Part shown: positions 50,287 through 59,287 of the stretch, in pieces
Layout: each line of letters opens with the position of its first letter
Position numbering within the stretch: position 1 is the first letter of the stretch
Assembly: GCA_016928865.1 (NCBI GenBank)
Contig: JAFGJX010000086.1
Span: 1 to 64,000, forward strand
Length of the DNA stretch: 64,000 bases
Origin: Spirochaetota bacterium
GTDB taxonomy: Bacteria; Spirochaetota; UBA4802; UBA5550
Direction of reading: 5' to 3'
The notes under the pieces: model-generated
Seen by the model: only the letters and a program-made list of their open reading frames with translations
Database searches by the model: none
Told to the model about the DNA's origin: nothing
Made by a program: the position numbers and the translations under genes

Positions 50287-51431
50287 CGGACAGAGAAATC
50301 AGATCGATGCAGAGAAGGGAGTTTCTCCGGAAAACCGGGCAGGGGCTGTGCCTGTTTGCGCTGGGCGAGCTCGGGCTTATGGGCTGCTCGGATACCTACT
50401 GCCAGTCGGGGAAAAACTACTACACCAGGCCGGCGAAAATGTGGAAGAGGCTTGAAGGCGGCGATGTCCTGTGCCAGCTCTGTCCCAACGGGTGTCGACT
50501 CGGAAACGGGGACCGGGGCGTCTGCAGGGTGCGGCAGAATATCAAGGGGGAGCTCCACACCCTGGTCTACTCGCGGATCGCGGCGGCGCACGTGGACCCG
50601 GTGGAGAAAAAGCCTATGTTCCACTTTCTGCCCGGCGAGACCGCGTATTCTATCGCGACGGCCGGATGCAACCTTTCCTGCCAGTTCTGCCAGAACTGGC
50701 AGCTGTCTCAGGCCGCTCCGGAGGACCTTGACGCGACCAGAATCACCCCGGATGATCTGTCGAGGCGCGCCCGTTCTGCGGGATCGAAAGTGATCGCTTT
50801 TACCTACAACGAGCCGACCGTGCAGTACGAGTACATCCTCGACGCGGCGGCGTCGGCGCGCCGGCATGGAATCAGGCCGATCATCATCTCGAACGGCTAC
50901 ATCATGCCGCTGGCGGGGCGGACGCTTGCGAAGAGCCTGGATGGCGTCAAGATCGACCTCAAGGCCTTCACCAACCGGTTCTATTCGTCGATCTGCGGCG
51001 GCAGGCTCAAGCCGGTCCTCGAGAACCTGGTCGCGGTGCACGCGACCGGCACATGGCTTGAGATCGTGGTCCTGGTGATCCCCACCCTCAATGACGATCC
51101 GGCGGAGATACGGAAGATGGCCGCCTGGGTCCGGAAGAACCTGTCGGCGGACGTGCCCATGCACTTCACGAGGTTTCACGCGATGTACCGGATTCGAAAC
51201 CTGCCGCCCACGCCCGTATCGACTCTGGAGCGGTGCCGGACGATCGCGAAAGAGGAGGGGATTCGCTACCCCTATATCGGGAACGTGAGCGGCCATCGGT
51301 GGGAGAACACCTTTTGTCACAACTGCAACAGGATGATCATAGAGCGGAGCGGTTATTTCAATGTAAGGAATCATGTCAGGGGCGGGGCGTGCCCCTTCTG
51401 CGGCGCGAGGATACCGGGGGTGTGGGTGTGA
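50283..51431 (+). CDS. AmmeMemoRadiSam radical SAM enzyme with Tat/lipoprotein signal
   Basis: 382 residues, start GTG 50283 with GGAGG upstream, overlapping the preceding stop (GTGA); ATG 50307 is an alternative. The N-terminus QRREFLRKTGQGLCLFALGE is a twin-arginine signal followed by lipobox LMGC (C35). C129, C133 and C136 form the CxxxCxxC site for the [4Fe-4S]/SAM cluster (AGCNLSCQFCQNW). FTYNEPTVQYEY and NGYIM are typical of the PflA-like AmmeMemoRadiSam branch, and a C-terminal set CHNC...CPFC may bind zinc or a cluster. The reaction is unknown. Export of a SAM enzyme is unexpected, because SAM and electrons are cytoplasmic. Confidence 0.92.
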   Translation: MTDREIRSMQRREFLRKTGQGLCLFALGELGLMGCSDTYCQSGKNYYTRPAKMWKRLEGGDVLCQLCPNGCRLGNGDRGVCRVRQNIKGELHTLVYSRIAAAHVDPVEKKPMFHFLPGETAYSIATAGCNLSCQFCQNWQLSQAAPEDLDATRITPDDLSRRARSAGSKVIAFTYNEPTVQYEYILDAAASARRHGIRPIIISNGYIMPLAGRTLAKSLDGVKIDLKAFTNRFYSSICGGRLKPVLENLVAVHATGTWLEIVVLVIPTLNDDPAEIRKMAAWVRKNLSADVPMHFTRFHAMYRIRNLPPTPVSTLERCRTIAKEEGIRYPYIGNVSGHRWENTFCHNCNRMIIERSGYFNVRNHVRGGACPFCGARIPGVWV

Positions 51432-53623
51432 AAAACCCGGGCCGCGCCGGAATCGCGGCAATCGCCTTCTTCACCGGGCTTGAAGCCGCCATCGTCCAGG
51501 TGGTGCTCATCCGTGAGCTCCTGACGGTCTGCCGGGGCAACGAGCTTATCATCGGCATCATCTTTTCTTCCTGGTTCTTCGGGATTTTCCTGGGCGCCCG
51601 CCTCAACCCGGCAGGCGGAATCGGGTCGCTCAAGCGCCGCGCGCTCGTATCCATGGCGCTGCTGCCCTGCCTGATGGCTGCGGCGGTGTACGGAGCGCAC
51701 GCGCTGCAGGCGATCGTCCCGCGGGTGGCAGGTACGTTTTATTCATTTTCAGCCGAAGCGGTCATCGCGCTGGTATGCGCGGCTCCCGCGGGCTTTTTCG
51801 TCGGTTTTTTTTTCCCCCCGCTGGTGGCGCTTGCTTCGATGGAGATGGGACGTCGGTCAGCGGGTTTCGTCTACTATCTCGAGTCGCTCGGCTCGTTCGC
51901 GGGCGGGATCGCCTTTTCCTTTCTTCTCGTTGAGGCGGCGAACCCGCTCGAGTTGGCCTCGGGGCTTCTCTGCGGGGCACTGGTCATCATCGGGTGCCTG
52001 ACCGACAGGAGGCTGCTTCCTCTCGTTCTCGTTCCCCTGACCTGCGTTTTTTTTTCCGGCCGGATCGAAACCCGGGTGTTTTCCGCGGTCTGGGACCGCA
52101 CGCACGCGGGAACGCTTGAGAGCTATCGGCGTACCAGGTACCAGGCCGTTGCAGTGGAATCGGCCGGCGACACCGTGAGCGTGTACGGCAACGGCGTTCT
52201 TGTCCACACCCTGCCGGACCGTTACGAATCACGCGGTATCGTACACCTGATAAATGCGCTGCGCGGGAACAGAAAGACCCTTCTCCTCATAGGATCGGGC
52301 CCCGGGGCGCTGCTCAACAATATGCTGCGCGCAGATATAGAGCGCCTGACCTATATCGAACAGGACCCGGGCCTCTGGGAGGAGATCTCCCCGTGGATGA
52401 AAAGGTTTTATCCCGGGGCGGACACCTCGAAGCTTTCGCTGCAACGGGAAGACCCGCGGCATTTTCTCACAAGAACCGCCGGGCGTTTTGACATGATCAT
52501 CAGCATGCCGCCGGCGCCTGAAAACATCATGCTGAACCGTTTTTATACGAGAGAGTTTTACGCCCTGTGCAAAAAGCGCCTGGACCGCAGGGGCGTCTTC
52601 ATAACATCGCTCCACGGCTTCAGCAACTACCTGTCGCCCGAGCTGAGGGACTTCATCGCTTCGGTCTACCGGGCCTTCGCGGGCGAGTTCAGCTTCCGCC
52701 TGGTCACGTCCGGCGAAACCATGTACCTGATCGGGGCCGCGGAAGAAGGCGTTCTCCCCGCCAGCGGCGAAGAGCTTATCGCGCGCTACAATGCGATCGA
52801 TGCCCACCCTCTTCCATTCGATCAGGAGATAGTAAGGAATTTTTCTCCCCGGGAGCTGAGATGCTTTTTTGAAAAGACCCAGATCGGGTATTTCAAGGAG
52901 GCCATGGCCCGCGCCGGCGGGGACGAAAACCGGGACATGAGGCCGGGCGCGTACTGGAAAAACATAGTGCTGTCGGCGTTCCGCGAGCGGTCAGTGCTCT
53001 ATGATATAATCCGCGGCTTTCTGGTCCTGCCCGTGCTCGTTCTCCTTGCCGCGGCAGCGGCTATCGGCGATATCGGACGGAGGTACGGGGGGCGGCGTAT
53101 GGCCGCGGGCGCGGTCATCTGCGCCACCGGCATGGCGAGCATGTCGGCGATGATGATAATGATCATCCTGTATCAGAACGCCCACGGTATCGTATACCAC
53201 CGGATATCGCTCATCAATGCGATTTTCATGCTGGGGCTCACCGCGGGGAGCTTCTTCTCGTCGCGCGGCAGGACGCCGCGGCCGGCTCTGATTGTGGGGG
53301 GTGCGGCGGTGTCCGTTGCCAGCATGCTCGTCCTGACTCTGCCCGGGACCGGATTCCTGTTCTGGCCCCTGCTCGCGGTTTTTTCGTTTCTGTGCGGCGC
53401 GCTTTTTCCCTCGCTGTTTGCCGCGATCGGGCGCGATCGCTACCAGGAATCCGCGTCCGTGCTTGACGCCATGGACCATTTTGGCTCAATAACTGGCTCT
53501 CTGCTCACGGTGATGCTTTTCCTGCCTGTGCTGGGAATACAGGGGGCGCTTGCCGCTGTCTCCGTGATTCTCATTCCCGCGGCCGTAATCGCGTGGAAGG
53601 TCATCGGATCGGATGCCGGGTGA
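51428..53623 (+). CDS. Membrane-embedded spermidine-synthase-like protein
   Basis: 731 residues, start GTG 51428 overlapping the radical SAM stop (GTGA). An N-terminal membrane domain of about seven helices (AAIAFFTGLEAAIVQVVLIR, then PAGFFVGFFFPPLVALASME) is followed by a soluble spermidine-synthase-like Rossmann domain (about 235-460): TLLLIGSGPGALLNNML, IEQDP and a DMIISMPPAPEN region. A second membrane domain (from LYDIIRGFLVLPVLVLLAAA) closes it. Such fused proteins are widespread and unassigned; SAM or decarboxylated SAM binding is likely by fold only. Coupling with the radical SAM gene suggests both act in one pathway. Confidence 0.87.
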   Translation: MKNPGRAGIAAIAFFTGLEAAIVQVVLIRELLTVCRGNELIIGIIFSSWFFGIFLGARLNPAGGIGSLKRRALVSMALLPCLMAAAVYGAHALQAIVPRVAGTFYSFSAEAVIALVCAAPAGFFVGFFFPPLVALASMEMGRRSAGFVYYLESLGSFAGGIAFSFLLVEAANPLELASGLLCGALVIIGCLTDRRLLPLVLVPLTCVFFSGRIETRVFSAVWDRTHAGTLESYRRTRYQAVAVESAGDTVSVYGNGVLVHTLPDRYESRGIVHLINALRGNRKTLLLIGSGPGALLNNMLRADIERLTYIEQDPGLWEEISPWMKRFYPGADTSKLSLQREDPRHFLTRTAGRFDMIISMPPAPENIMLNRFYTREFYALCKKRLDRRGVFITSLHGFSNYLSPELRDFIASVYRAFAGEFSFRLVTSGETMYLIGAAEEGVLPASGEELIARYNAIDAHPLPFDQEIVRNFSPRELRCFFEKTQIGYFKEAMARAGGDENRDMRPGAYWKNIVLSAFRERSVLYDIIRGFLVLPVLVLLAAAAAIGDIGRRYGGRRMAAGAVICATGMASMSAMMIMIILYQNAHGIVYHRISLINAIFMLGLTAGSFFSSRGRTPRPALIVGGAAVSVASMLVLTLPGTGFLFWPLLAVFSFLCGALFPSLFAAIGRDRYQESASVLDAMDHFGSITGSLLTVMLFLPVLGIQGALAAVSVILIPAAVIAWKVIGSDAG

Positions 53624-53627
53624 TCAG

Positions 53628-54128
53628 TTATCTCGAGTTGCCGCTGTAGCGGGCTATGGCCCGCTCGATATCCTGTCTTCGGTATCCAATGTATGCCCTG
53701 TCGCCCATGATAAAGAGCGGTATGGGGATGTCCTTCTTTACCGTCGTGGCGGCAGATATTTTAACCAGATAGTAAGGGGTGCCATTGACCAGGGCAAAGG
53801 CGTGCGGCCTGCCGGATTCGTAAATGAAAGGCCGGCCTTCCAGGCGTGCGTTTATATTGCGAAGAAGTGCAATCATGATGCCCCTGTTGCGGAGATTGGC
53901 GGCATCGACCCGACCTCGGGCGTTCAGCACCTCGTAGTTTGCAAGAGTGATCTGGGGATAGCGTTGCAGTATGAACGGAAGGTCTTTTTCCGCGTGCTTG
54001 CAGTGCGGGCAGAGCGGGCTTGTGAAAAAGTGAATTTTCAGGCGTTTTCCCGCTTCTCCTGCCTGTGCCGAATGCAGCAGCAGGGCCGCCACGGTCAGCG
54101 AAAATAAGATCGCGCGCAGATGCTTCAT
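53628..54128 (-). CDS. Periplasmic thioredoxin-fold protein (CPHC)
   Basis: 166 residues with a signal peptide ending near AQAGEA. The N-terminal thioredoxin fold holds C40-P-H-C43 (FFTSPLCPHCKHAEKDL), the dithiol of DsbA/glutaredoxin-like proteins, and VKKDIPIPLFIMGDRAYIGY contains the cis-Pro. The protein lacks DsbA's long helical insert, so a reductase or glutaredoxin-like role is as likely as oxidation. It is convergent with the AmmeMemoRadiSam operon, stopping 5 bases from it. Confidence 0.83.
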   Translation of the reverse strand: MKHLRAILFSLTVAALLLHSAQAGEAGKRLKIHFFTSPLCPHCKHAEKDLPFILQRYPQITLANYEVLNARGRVDAANLRNRGIMIALLRNINARLEGRPFIYESGRPHAFALVNGTPYYLVKISAATTVKKDIPIPLFIMGDRAYIGYRRQDIERAIARYSGNSR

Positions 54129-54428
54129 CGCTTACTCCTCCGGTGGTATTGCTGACCGCCAGTATGTGGGGAAGCCGTTATTCTGTAAAGCACTTGTCGG
54201 GGAAATCCCGCCGGGGCCGGTCGTGATATGGATCGGTTCTCTTCATCGCGGAATCCATATTGTGTTGACGTATCAGGATTATTAATAGTTATATGTAAAG
54301 AATTGATTTTGTTATAATATCAAGTTTTAAAAGGGATATAATCCCCCGGGAGCATCCCCTGTAAAACCTGCCGTGGCTTTTACGGCGAGTGTGAGTCGTG
54401 GTTTCGCAACAAGTCTGATCATTAAGAA
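54129..54428 (+). promoter_or_regulatory. Extended -10 promoter and structured leader
   Basis: An extended -10 TGTTATAAT (54310-54318) lacks a good -35 (TATATG at the expected place), typical of extended -10 promoters. The leader from about 54325 has three consecutive small hairpins: GGGAT-ATA-ATCCC (54333-54345), GGGA-GCA-TCCC (54348-54358) and GTAAAACC...GGCTTTTAC (54361-54383). It matches no riboswitch I recognise. Upstream (54129-54300) I see nothing. Confidence 0.55.
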
Positions 54429-56228
54429 ATGATTGTCAAAATGTCAAAGTTTCGTGCAATAATAATCCTGCTGGTTGGTGTCACCCTGATGGCTGATCAT
54501 GGCATCAATTCGGCAGCCGGAAAAAAAGGTGTGTCGCGTCATCGGAACGTAAAACCACATCGTATAAACAGAAAGAAGGAGGCCCCCCGGCTTCCGGATC
54601 CGGCCCTTGAATGGGGTGACTGCGGGGGGAATGGTATTGCCGGTATCTTCAATAATAATATCATTTCAACCAGGATCGCTCCGGTCAAAGGTGACATTGC
54701 CGATGTCGCGGTCCGCGGGGAAAAACTCTATGTGCTGGTGAAAAATTTCAACCTGGTCTCAGATGCGATATTCACCATCAGGAAGCAGAGCGGCAGGATA
54801 GAGGCGATATGGGGGATAGGGCGTCTCGGCGCGGAAGCCATTGCCTGCGACGATCGATTTATATGGATACTGAGCAGATCGGACCGATATTTTATCCGCA
54901 AGCTTACGATGGCGGGGAAATCAGCCGGCGCTATCGGCGTTTCGTCATTGCCGGAGGGATCATTCAGGGGGCTGTCCGTCTCGGGCGGCGTCCTGTCCTT
55001 CGCCGTCAGACGCGAGAACGGATCAGGATTATTTATCTTCGATCCCAAGACCCGCGGCCTGAAAGAGATCGGATCGTACCGGGGCACGATCGGCGGCGTC
55101 GCTTCACACCAGGGGTTCGTGCTCGCCTACCTGAACGAGTTTGACGCCTATTCAGACCACTGGCTGCTTGCCTTCGACAATTCCGGCGAATTAAAAAAAA
55201 AGATGCGCTTCGTGGACGCGGTTCCGGACGCCCTGACCGGAGACGGAAAGGATCTCTACTGCATGATAAAGGGGAAAAACGGCGCGACAGTATTTCCCGT
55301 TGCGCTGCTCATGGACAGGAGCCTCGTGCTGGCGGCCCCGACCGTAAGGTCGATCACCATGACCATTCCGGTCACCGGCAGCTATTCGATCCCCTACAGC
55401 GTGGACCTCTGGGTGCCGTATCCGATTCACCGCAGGTTCCAGAATGTCAGGCGGGTCTCACTCGATCCGAAACCGGCTGAGATCACCGATGATCGCTTTG
55501 GAAATCGCTGGGCGAGGGTCAGGTTTGAACGTGTAACCGGAAGCGTTCGGGCCATTCTGACATTTGACGTTATTACTGCCGCGGCGGCCTGCACCCTCGA
55601 TCAGGGTGCCGATTTCAACACGGACGACCTGACGCCGGAGTCGGCATTCCTGGGAGAGACGAGCGCTTTCGATATCTCGCACTTTATTATAAAGTCTCAT
55701 TCCACGCGTATCGACAGGAACGGCTCGTGTCTGTCGCGCGTCCTGGCGATCCGGGATTACGTTAATGAGACGATACGCTTTACCGCCTACTGCGATCGGT
55801 GGATGAAGGCGAGCGATTACCTTTTCAGGGGCAGGGGGGACGCGTACGGGCAGACGCTCGGATTTGCGGCGTTATCACGCTTCATGGGCATTCCGGCGCG
55901 CGCCGCCGGCGGCCTGATAATAGACGCGAGCACTGAAGAGGGAGTGCGGGAGCCGCTCGCCACCTGGAACCAGGTATACATGCCGGGCTCCGGCTGGGTG
56001 GACATCGGCATCGGAAGGGACTACGGCGAGGCACGGGACGTTGTCGCGGGAAAGCCGGCCGAATATTGCGTTATGTTCGAGGGAGACTTTGATTGCAGTG
56101 ATTACCGGACCGCGTTCGCAGAAGTCGGATGGACCCTGGCATACCGGCTGATCTGTTCGGAAGACAATCACGGTGCGGACATCAGTGTGGGAACCGTACG
56201 GGTGGCGGCGAAGGCTCTGGAGAAATAA
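54429..56228 (+). CDS. Transglutaminase-fold protein, catalytic Cys/His lost
   Basis: 599 residues with an N-terminal signal or anchor (KFRAIIILLVGVTLMADHGI). Residues about 60-330 read as beta-propeller- or beta-sandwich-like (VRGEKLYVLVKNFNLVSDAI). Residues about 440-560 match the transglutaminase-like core: IRDYVNETIRFTAY, then GDAYGQTLGFAALSRFMGIP with ARAAGGL, and TWNQVYMPGSGWVDIGIG. In active enzymes the first segment has Cys and the second starts HAW; here they read AYG and ATW, so the catalytic Cys and His are absent while the Asp-region is kept. A binding or structural role is likely. M5 at 54441 is an alternative start. Confidence 0.72.
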   Translation: MIVKMSKFRAIIILLVGVTLMADHGINSAAGKKGVSRHRNVKPHRINRKKEAPRLPDPALEWGDCGGNGIAGIFNNNIISTRIAPVKGDIADVAVRGEKLYVLVKNFNLVSDAIFTIRKQSGRIEAIWGIGRLGAEAIACDDRFIWILSRSDRYFIRKLTMAGKSAGAIGVSSLPEGSFRGLSVSGGVLSFAVRRENGSGLFIFDPKTRGLKEIGSYRGTIGGVASHQGFVLAYLNEFDAYSDHWLLAFDNSGELKKKMRFVDAVPDALTGDGKDLYCMIKGKNGATVFPVALLMDRSLVLAAPTVRSITMTIPVTGSYSIPYSVDLWVPYPIHRRFQNVRRVSLDPKPAEITDDRFGNRWARVRFERVTGSVRAILTFDVITAAAACTLDQGADFNTDDLTPESAFLGETSAFDISHFIIKSHSTRIDRNGSCLSRVLAIRDYVNETIRFTAYCDRWMKASDYLFRGRGDAYGQTLGFAALSRFMGIPARAAGGLIIDASTEEGVREPLATWNQVYMPGSGWVDIGIGRDYGEARDVVAGKPAEYCVMFEGDFDCSDYRTAFAEVGWTLAYRLICSEDNHGADISVGTVRVAAKALEK

Positions 56229-56308
56229 CCGCTCCGGGACAAATGGCGCCTTAACTAATAGAGTGGACGGCTGTTCAGTGCGAATACGGAATTTACTGAC
56301 TGAATCTG

Positions 56309-59245
56309 GTGGGACATGTGTGGCTGTATAACATAATATCCATTAACAACCTGCTGCTGGCGATACTTCTGCTTATAATATTCGCCTACTTCGCGATCAG
56401 GGCCGACAAGACCCCCGAAGTCATATCGTTTCTTATTTTCGTTTCAATGCTTTTCATATGGCAGGTCTGCTTTCTTTTCAATAACATGCTTTTTGATCCC
56501 GTGTCCGCCTATCCGTTCTTTTATTTCCATAATTCAGGGTACACGGCATTTGCCTATCTTGGCCTGGCAATGTTCTCATATTATATCATTGAGCCGATGT
56601 TCCCGCGCGAGCGGACCGTTGTGCTGGTCGTTGGTCTGGCGGTCGCCTGTGGCCTATTATTCCGCGCCCTGTTCGTTGATTTCCAGCGTCCGCTTGAGCT
56701 CACCTTCAACCCCGTGCTCGACGTCTACCGGATCGACGCGGTGCCGGTCAGGCGGCATATCGTCCTGGTCCTTTTCATCATGACGGGCATTGTGGCCAAA
56801 AACCTGATCGCCAAGATGCTGCTCTTCCGGGGGGATTCAAGAAAATACCTGGCCAGAATATTTTTATGCCTGCTTATCGGGCTCGGTTCGCTCCCGCTCT
56901 CTTTTGTCATGGTGCGCTATTTCAACGTCGATGAAAACATCGCGAATTCGTTGCTCACCTTCGTGACCGGTGTCTGCATGATATACTTTTTCTGGACCTT
57001 TGTAGAGCATGTCAGGATAGGCTTCTACTATTCCGACAAGACGGGCCTTGTCATCCTATTCCTGGTTGTCATTATAATCAGCATAATATCATCCTTCACC
57101 TTTCTGGTCTACAAACAGGCATACTACAAAAACCTTGACGGCATGGTCAGGCAGGTGCGTTTTGATGTGTCACGGGAGATTCTCGACCGGAGCTATTATG
57201 CGAAGCGGTACGGCCGCTTTGTGGAATATATAACCCTGAAGGACACCAGGGACGGAAGCGCAACCTATCTCGTCGGGTATCAGCCCCCGTTCTCAGTGGA
57301 ACGCACCGAAAAGCCCGAGATGGCCGGATACCATTTCAAGCTGCTGGGCAGGAATGTTTACCTGTTCCGCAATGCCCGCACCGGGCCCTACCTGATACAG
57401 ACGGGTTTCCCCTATATCTCATACCGGCGTTATATCCACGAATTCGTCTCGATCGGCTTCAATACCGCGCTGGGTATCGTCGTGGTCCTCTTTTTTCTCA
57501 TGCGTGTCATGGTCAACATAAGCCTGGTCAGGCCGCTCCGCAGCCTCATGGAAGGCATAGAATATCTCCAGAGAGGCAACCTCGACCATCGCATCGAGGT
57601 TGCGTCGCTGGATGAGATCGGGTATATATCCGAGCAATTCAATCACATGGTTTCGGATCTGAAGGGGCGCGGGGATGAGATACGGGAGTCAGAGAAAAAA
57701 TATCGCGAGCTCACCGCTCTCCTCCCGGACATTATCTATGAAACGGATACGGACCTGAACATCACCTACCTGAACGAAACGGGGTTCAGCCTGACAGGGT
57801 ACAGCCGCGCCGACCTTGCCGCCGGTCTTCCGATGAGCTCAATCATGGACGCGGAGGACTATGAGATTATGAAGCGCCTCCTGGAACGACAGGAAGATGA
57901 AGCCGCGGTCAATATCTTTATCCATACCGTGAGGCGCAGGGACGGGAGCATTATCATCGGGGAAAACAAGGCGGTCGTGATCACTGCCGACCATGGGATT
58001 GTTGGCGTTCGCGGCATCATACGGGACGTCACCGAAAAACAGCGTCTCGAACAGCGACTGATCCAGTCACAGAAGATGGAAATTATCGGTAGTCTTGCGG
58101 GCGGCATCGCTCACGATTTCAACAATATCCTGGGCGGCATTATTGGCTCAATATCGCTTATAGAGTACAAGATGAAACAAACGATTCAGATCGACCGGGA
58201 CGATCTGAGCGGGGACGTTGAAGTGCTGAAGATATCGGCGGAACGGGCCATGAAGATGGTCGAGCAGATTCTCGCCATTTCGAAGAGAAAACGGATCACC
58301 ATGGGCATTACCGATCTCAACGGCATCCTGGAGCACGTTCAAGGGATATGCGAAAACACTTTTGATAAAAAGATCGAGCTGGATTTTCGCTACAATGCGG
58401 CGGAGCCGAATATAGTTTTGGGCGACGCCACACAGCTGGAGCAGGTGCTCCTGAACCTGTGCATCAATTCCCATGACGCGATGACCATCATGCGGGGCCA
58501 GGGCGCGGAGCATGCGGGGACACTGGCGGTGAGCCTCTTCCGGATGAAAACCGATCCTGATTTTACCGCGAAATATCCTGATGCGACGGCGCAGGAATAC
58601 CTGTGCCTCCGCGTGAGCGACACCGGCGTCGGTATGGATCCCGGCACGCGCGAGCGGGTATTCGACCCCTTTTTCACGACCAAGGAGAGCCTCGGCGGGA
58701 CGGGCCTTGGCCTGGCCATGGTGTACAATATTATCAAACAGCATAACGGAGTTATCGATGTCTATTCCCTTCCCGGCGAGGGGACAACATTTACGGTCTA
58801 TATCCCGGCCGCGGATTGGGTGAAAGAACGTGACGCCGGGGATGCCGGGACCGCGGAGCACGTGGGGGGAGAAGGTACCATCCTGGTCATCGAGGATGAC
58901 CCGACGGTCAGGAAAACCTGTGAGAAGATTCTGCGCCTGCTCGGGTATACGGTCATCCTCGCCGAGAACGGGCTGCGGGGCGTCGAGATGTTCAGGGAGC
59001 GGCGGCCGGAGATTGACGCGATCATACTCGATATGGTCATGCCTAAACGCTCGGGTAAAGAGACGTTTATTGAGCTGAAGGCGATTGATCCTGGCGTGAA
59101 GGTGCTGCTCACATCAGGCTTCAGGAACGACGCGCGTATAGATGAGGTGCTGAATCTGGGCGCCATGGGATTCCTCCAGAAGCCGTACACCATGGAGGAT
59201 GTATCGAGGGAAGTGGCCCGGATCCTTTCAGAACGAGCCGATTGA
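56309..59245 (+). CDS. Hybrid sensor histidine kinase with receiver
   Basis: 978 residues, start GTG 56309 (GTG 56318 has a better GGTGGGA and may be used). Seven or eight N-terminal helices (to about 270), an extracytoplasmic Cache-like domain (about 275-390), another helix (to about 415), HAMP (RPLRSLMEGIEYLQRGNLDH), PAS (about 475-590, IIYETDTDLNITYLNETGFS), HisKA with phosphoacceptor H602 (GGIAHDFNN), ATPase (GGTGLGLAMVYNII) and a receiver (ILVIEDDPTVRK, phosphoacceptor D908 in LDMVMP). It likely phosphorylates itself and its receiver and another response regulator. No partner regulator is adjacent. Confidence 0.92.
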   Translation: MGHVWLYNIISINNLLLAILLLIIFAYFAIRADKTPEVISFLIFVSMLFIWQVCFLFNNMLFDPVSAYPFFYFHNSGYTAFAYLGLAMFSYYIIEPMFPRERTVVLVVGLAVACGLLFRALFVDFQRPLELTFNPVLDVYRIDAVPVRRHIVLVLFIMTGIVAKNLIAKMLLFRGDSRKYLARIFLCLLIGLGSLPLSFVMVRYFNVDENIANSLLTFVTGVCMIYFFWTFVEHVRIGFYYSDKTGLVILFLVVIIISIISSFTFLVYKQAYYKNLDGMVRQVRFDVSREILDRSYYAKRYGRFVEYITLKDTRDGSATYLVGYQPPFSVERTEKPEMAGYHFKLLGRNVYLFRNARTGPYLIQTGFPYISYRRYIHEFVSIGFNTALGIVVVLFFLMRVMVNISLVRPLRSLMEGIEYLQRGNLDHRIEVASLDEIGYISEQFNHMVSDLKGRGDEIRESEKKYRELTALLPDIIYETDTDLNITYLNETGFSLTGYSRADLAAGLPMSSIMDAEDYEIMKRLLERQEDEAAVNIFIHTVRRRDGSIIIGENKAVVITADHGIVGVRGIIRDVTEKQRLEQRLIQSQKMEIIGSLAGGIAHDFNNILGGIIGSISLIEYKMKQTIQIDRDDLSGDVEVLKISAERAMKMVEQILAISKRKRITMGITDLNGILEHVQGICENTFDKKIELDFRYNAAEPNIVLGDATQLEQVLLNLCINSHDAMTIMRGQGAEHAGTLAVSLFRMKTDPDFTAKYPDATAQEYLCLRVSDTGVGMDPGTRERVFDPFFTTKESLGGTGLGLAMVYNIIKQHNGVIDVYSLPGEGTTFTVYIPAADWVKERDAGDAGTAEHVGGEGTILVIEDDPTVRKTCEKILRLLGYTVILAENGLRGVEMFRERRPEIDAIILDMVMPKRSGKETFIELKAIDPGVKVLLTSGFRNDARIDEVLNLGAMGFLQKPYTMEDVSREVARILSERAD

Positions 59246-59287
59246 CCGGCCCTTTTCTCGATCACACGGGAAGTGGGTCGGCAGCGG

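Noticed and set aside
49959-51461. 500-codon frame on the minus strand
   Set aside because: Antisense to the AmmeMemoRadiSam genes; no start signal and a compositionally biased product.
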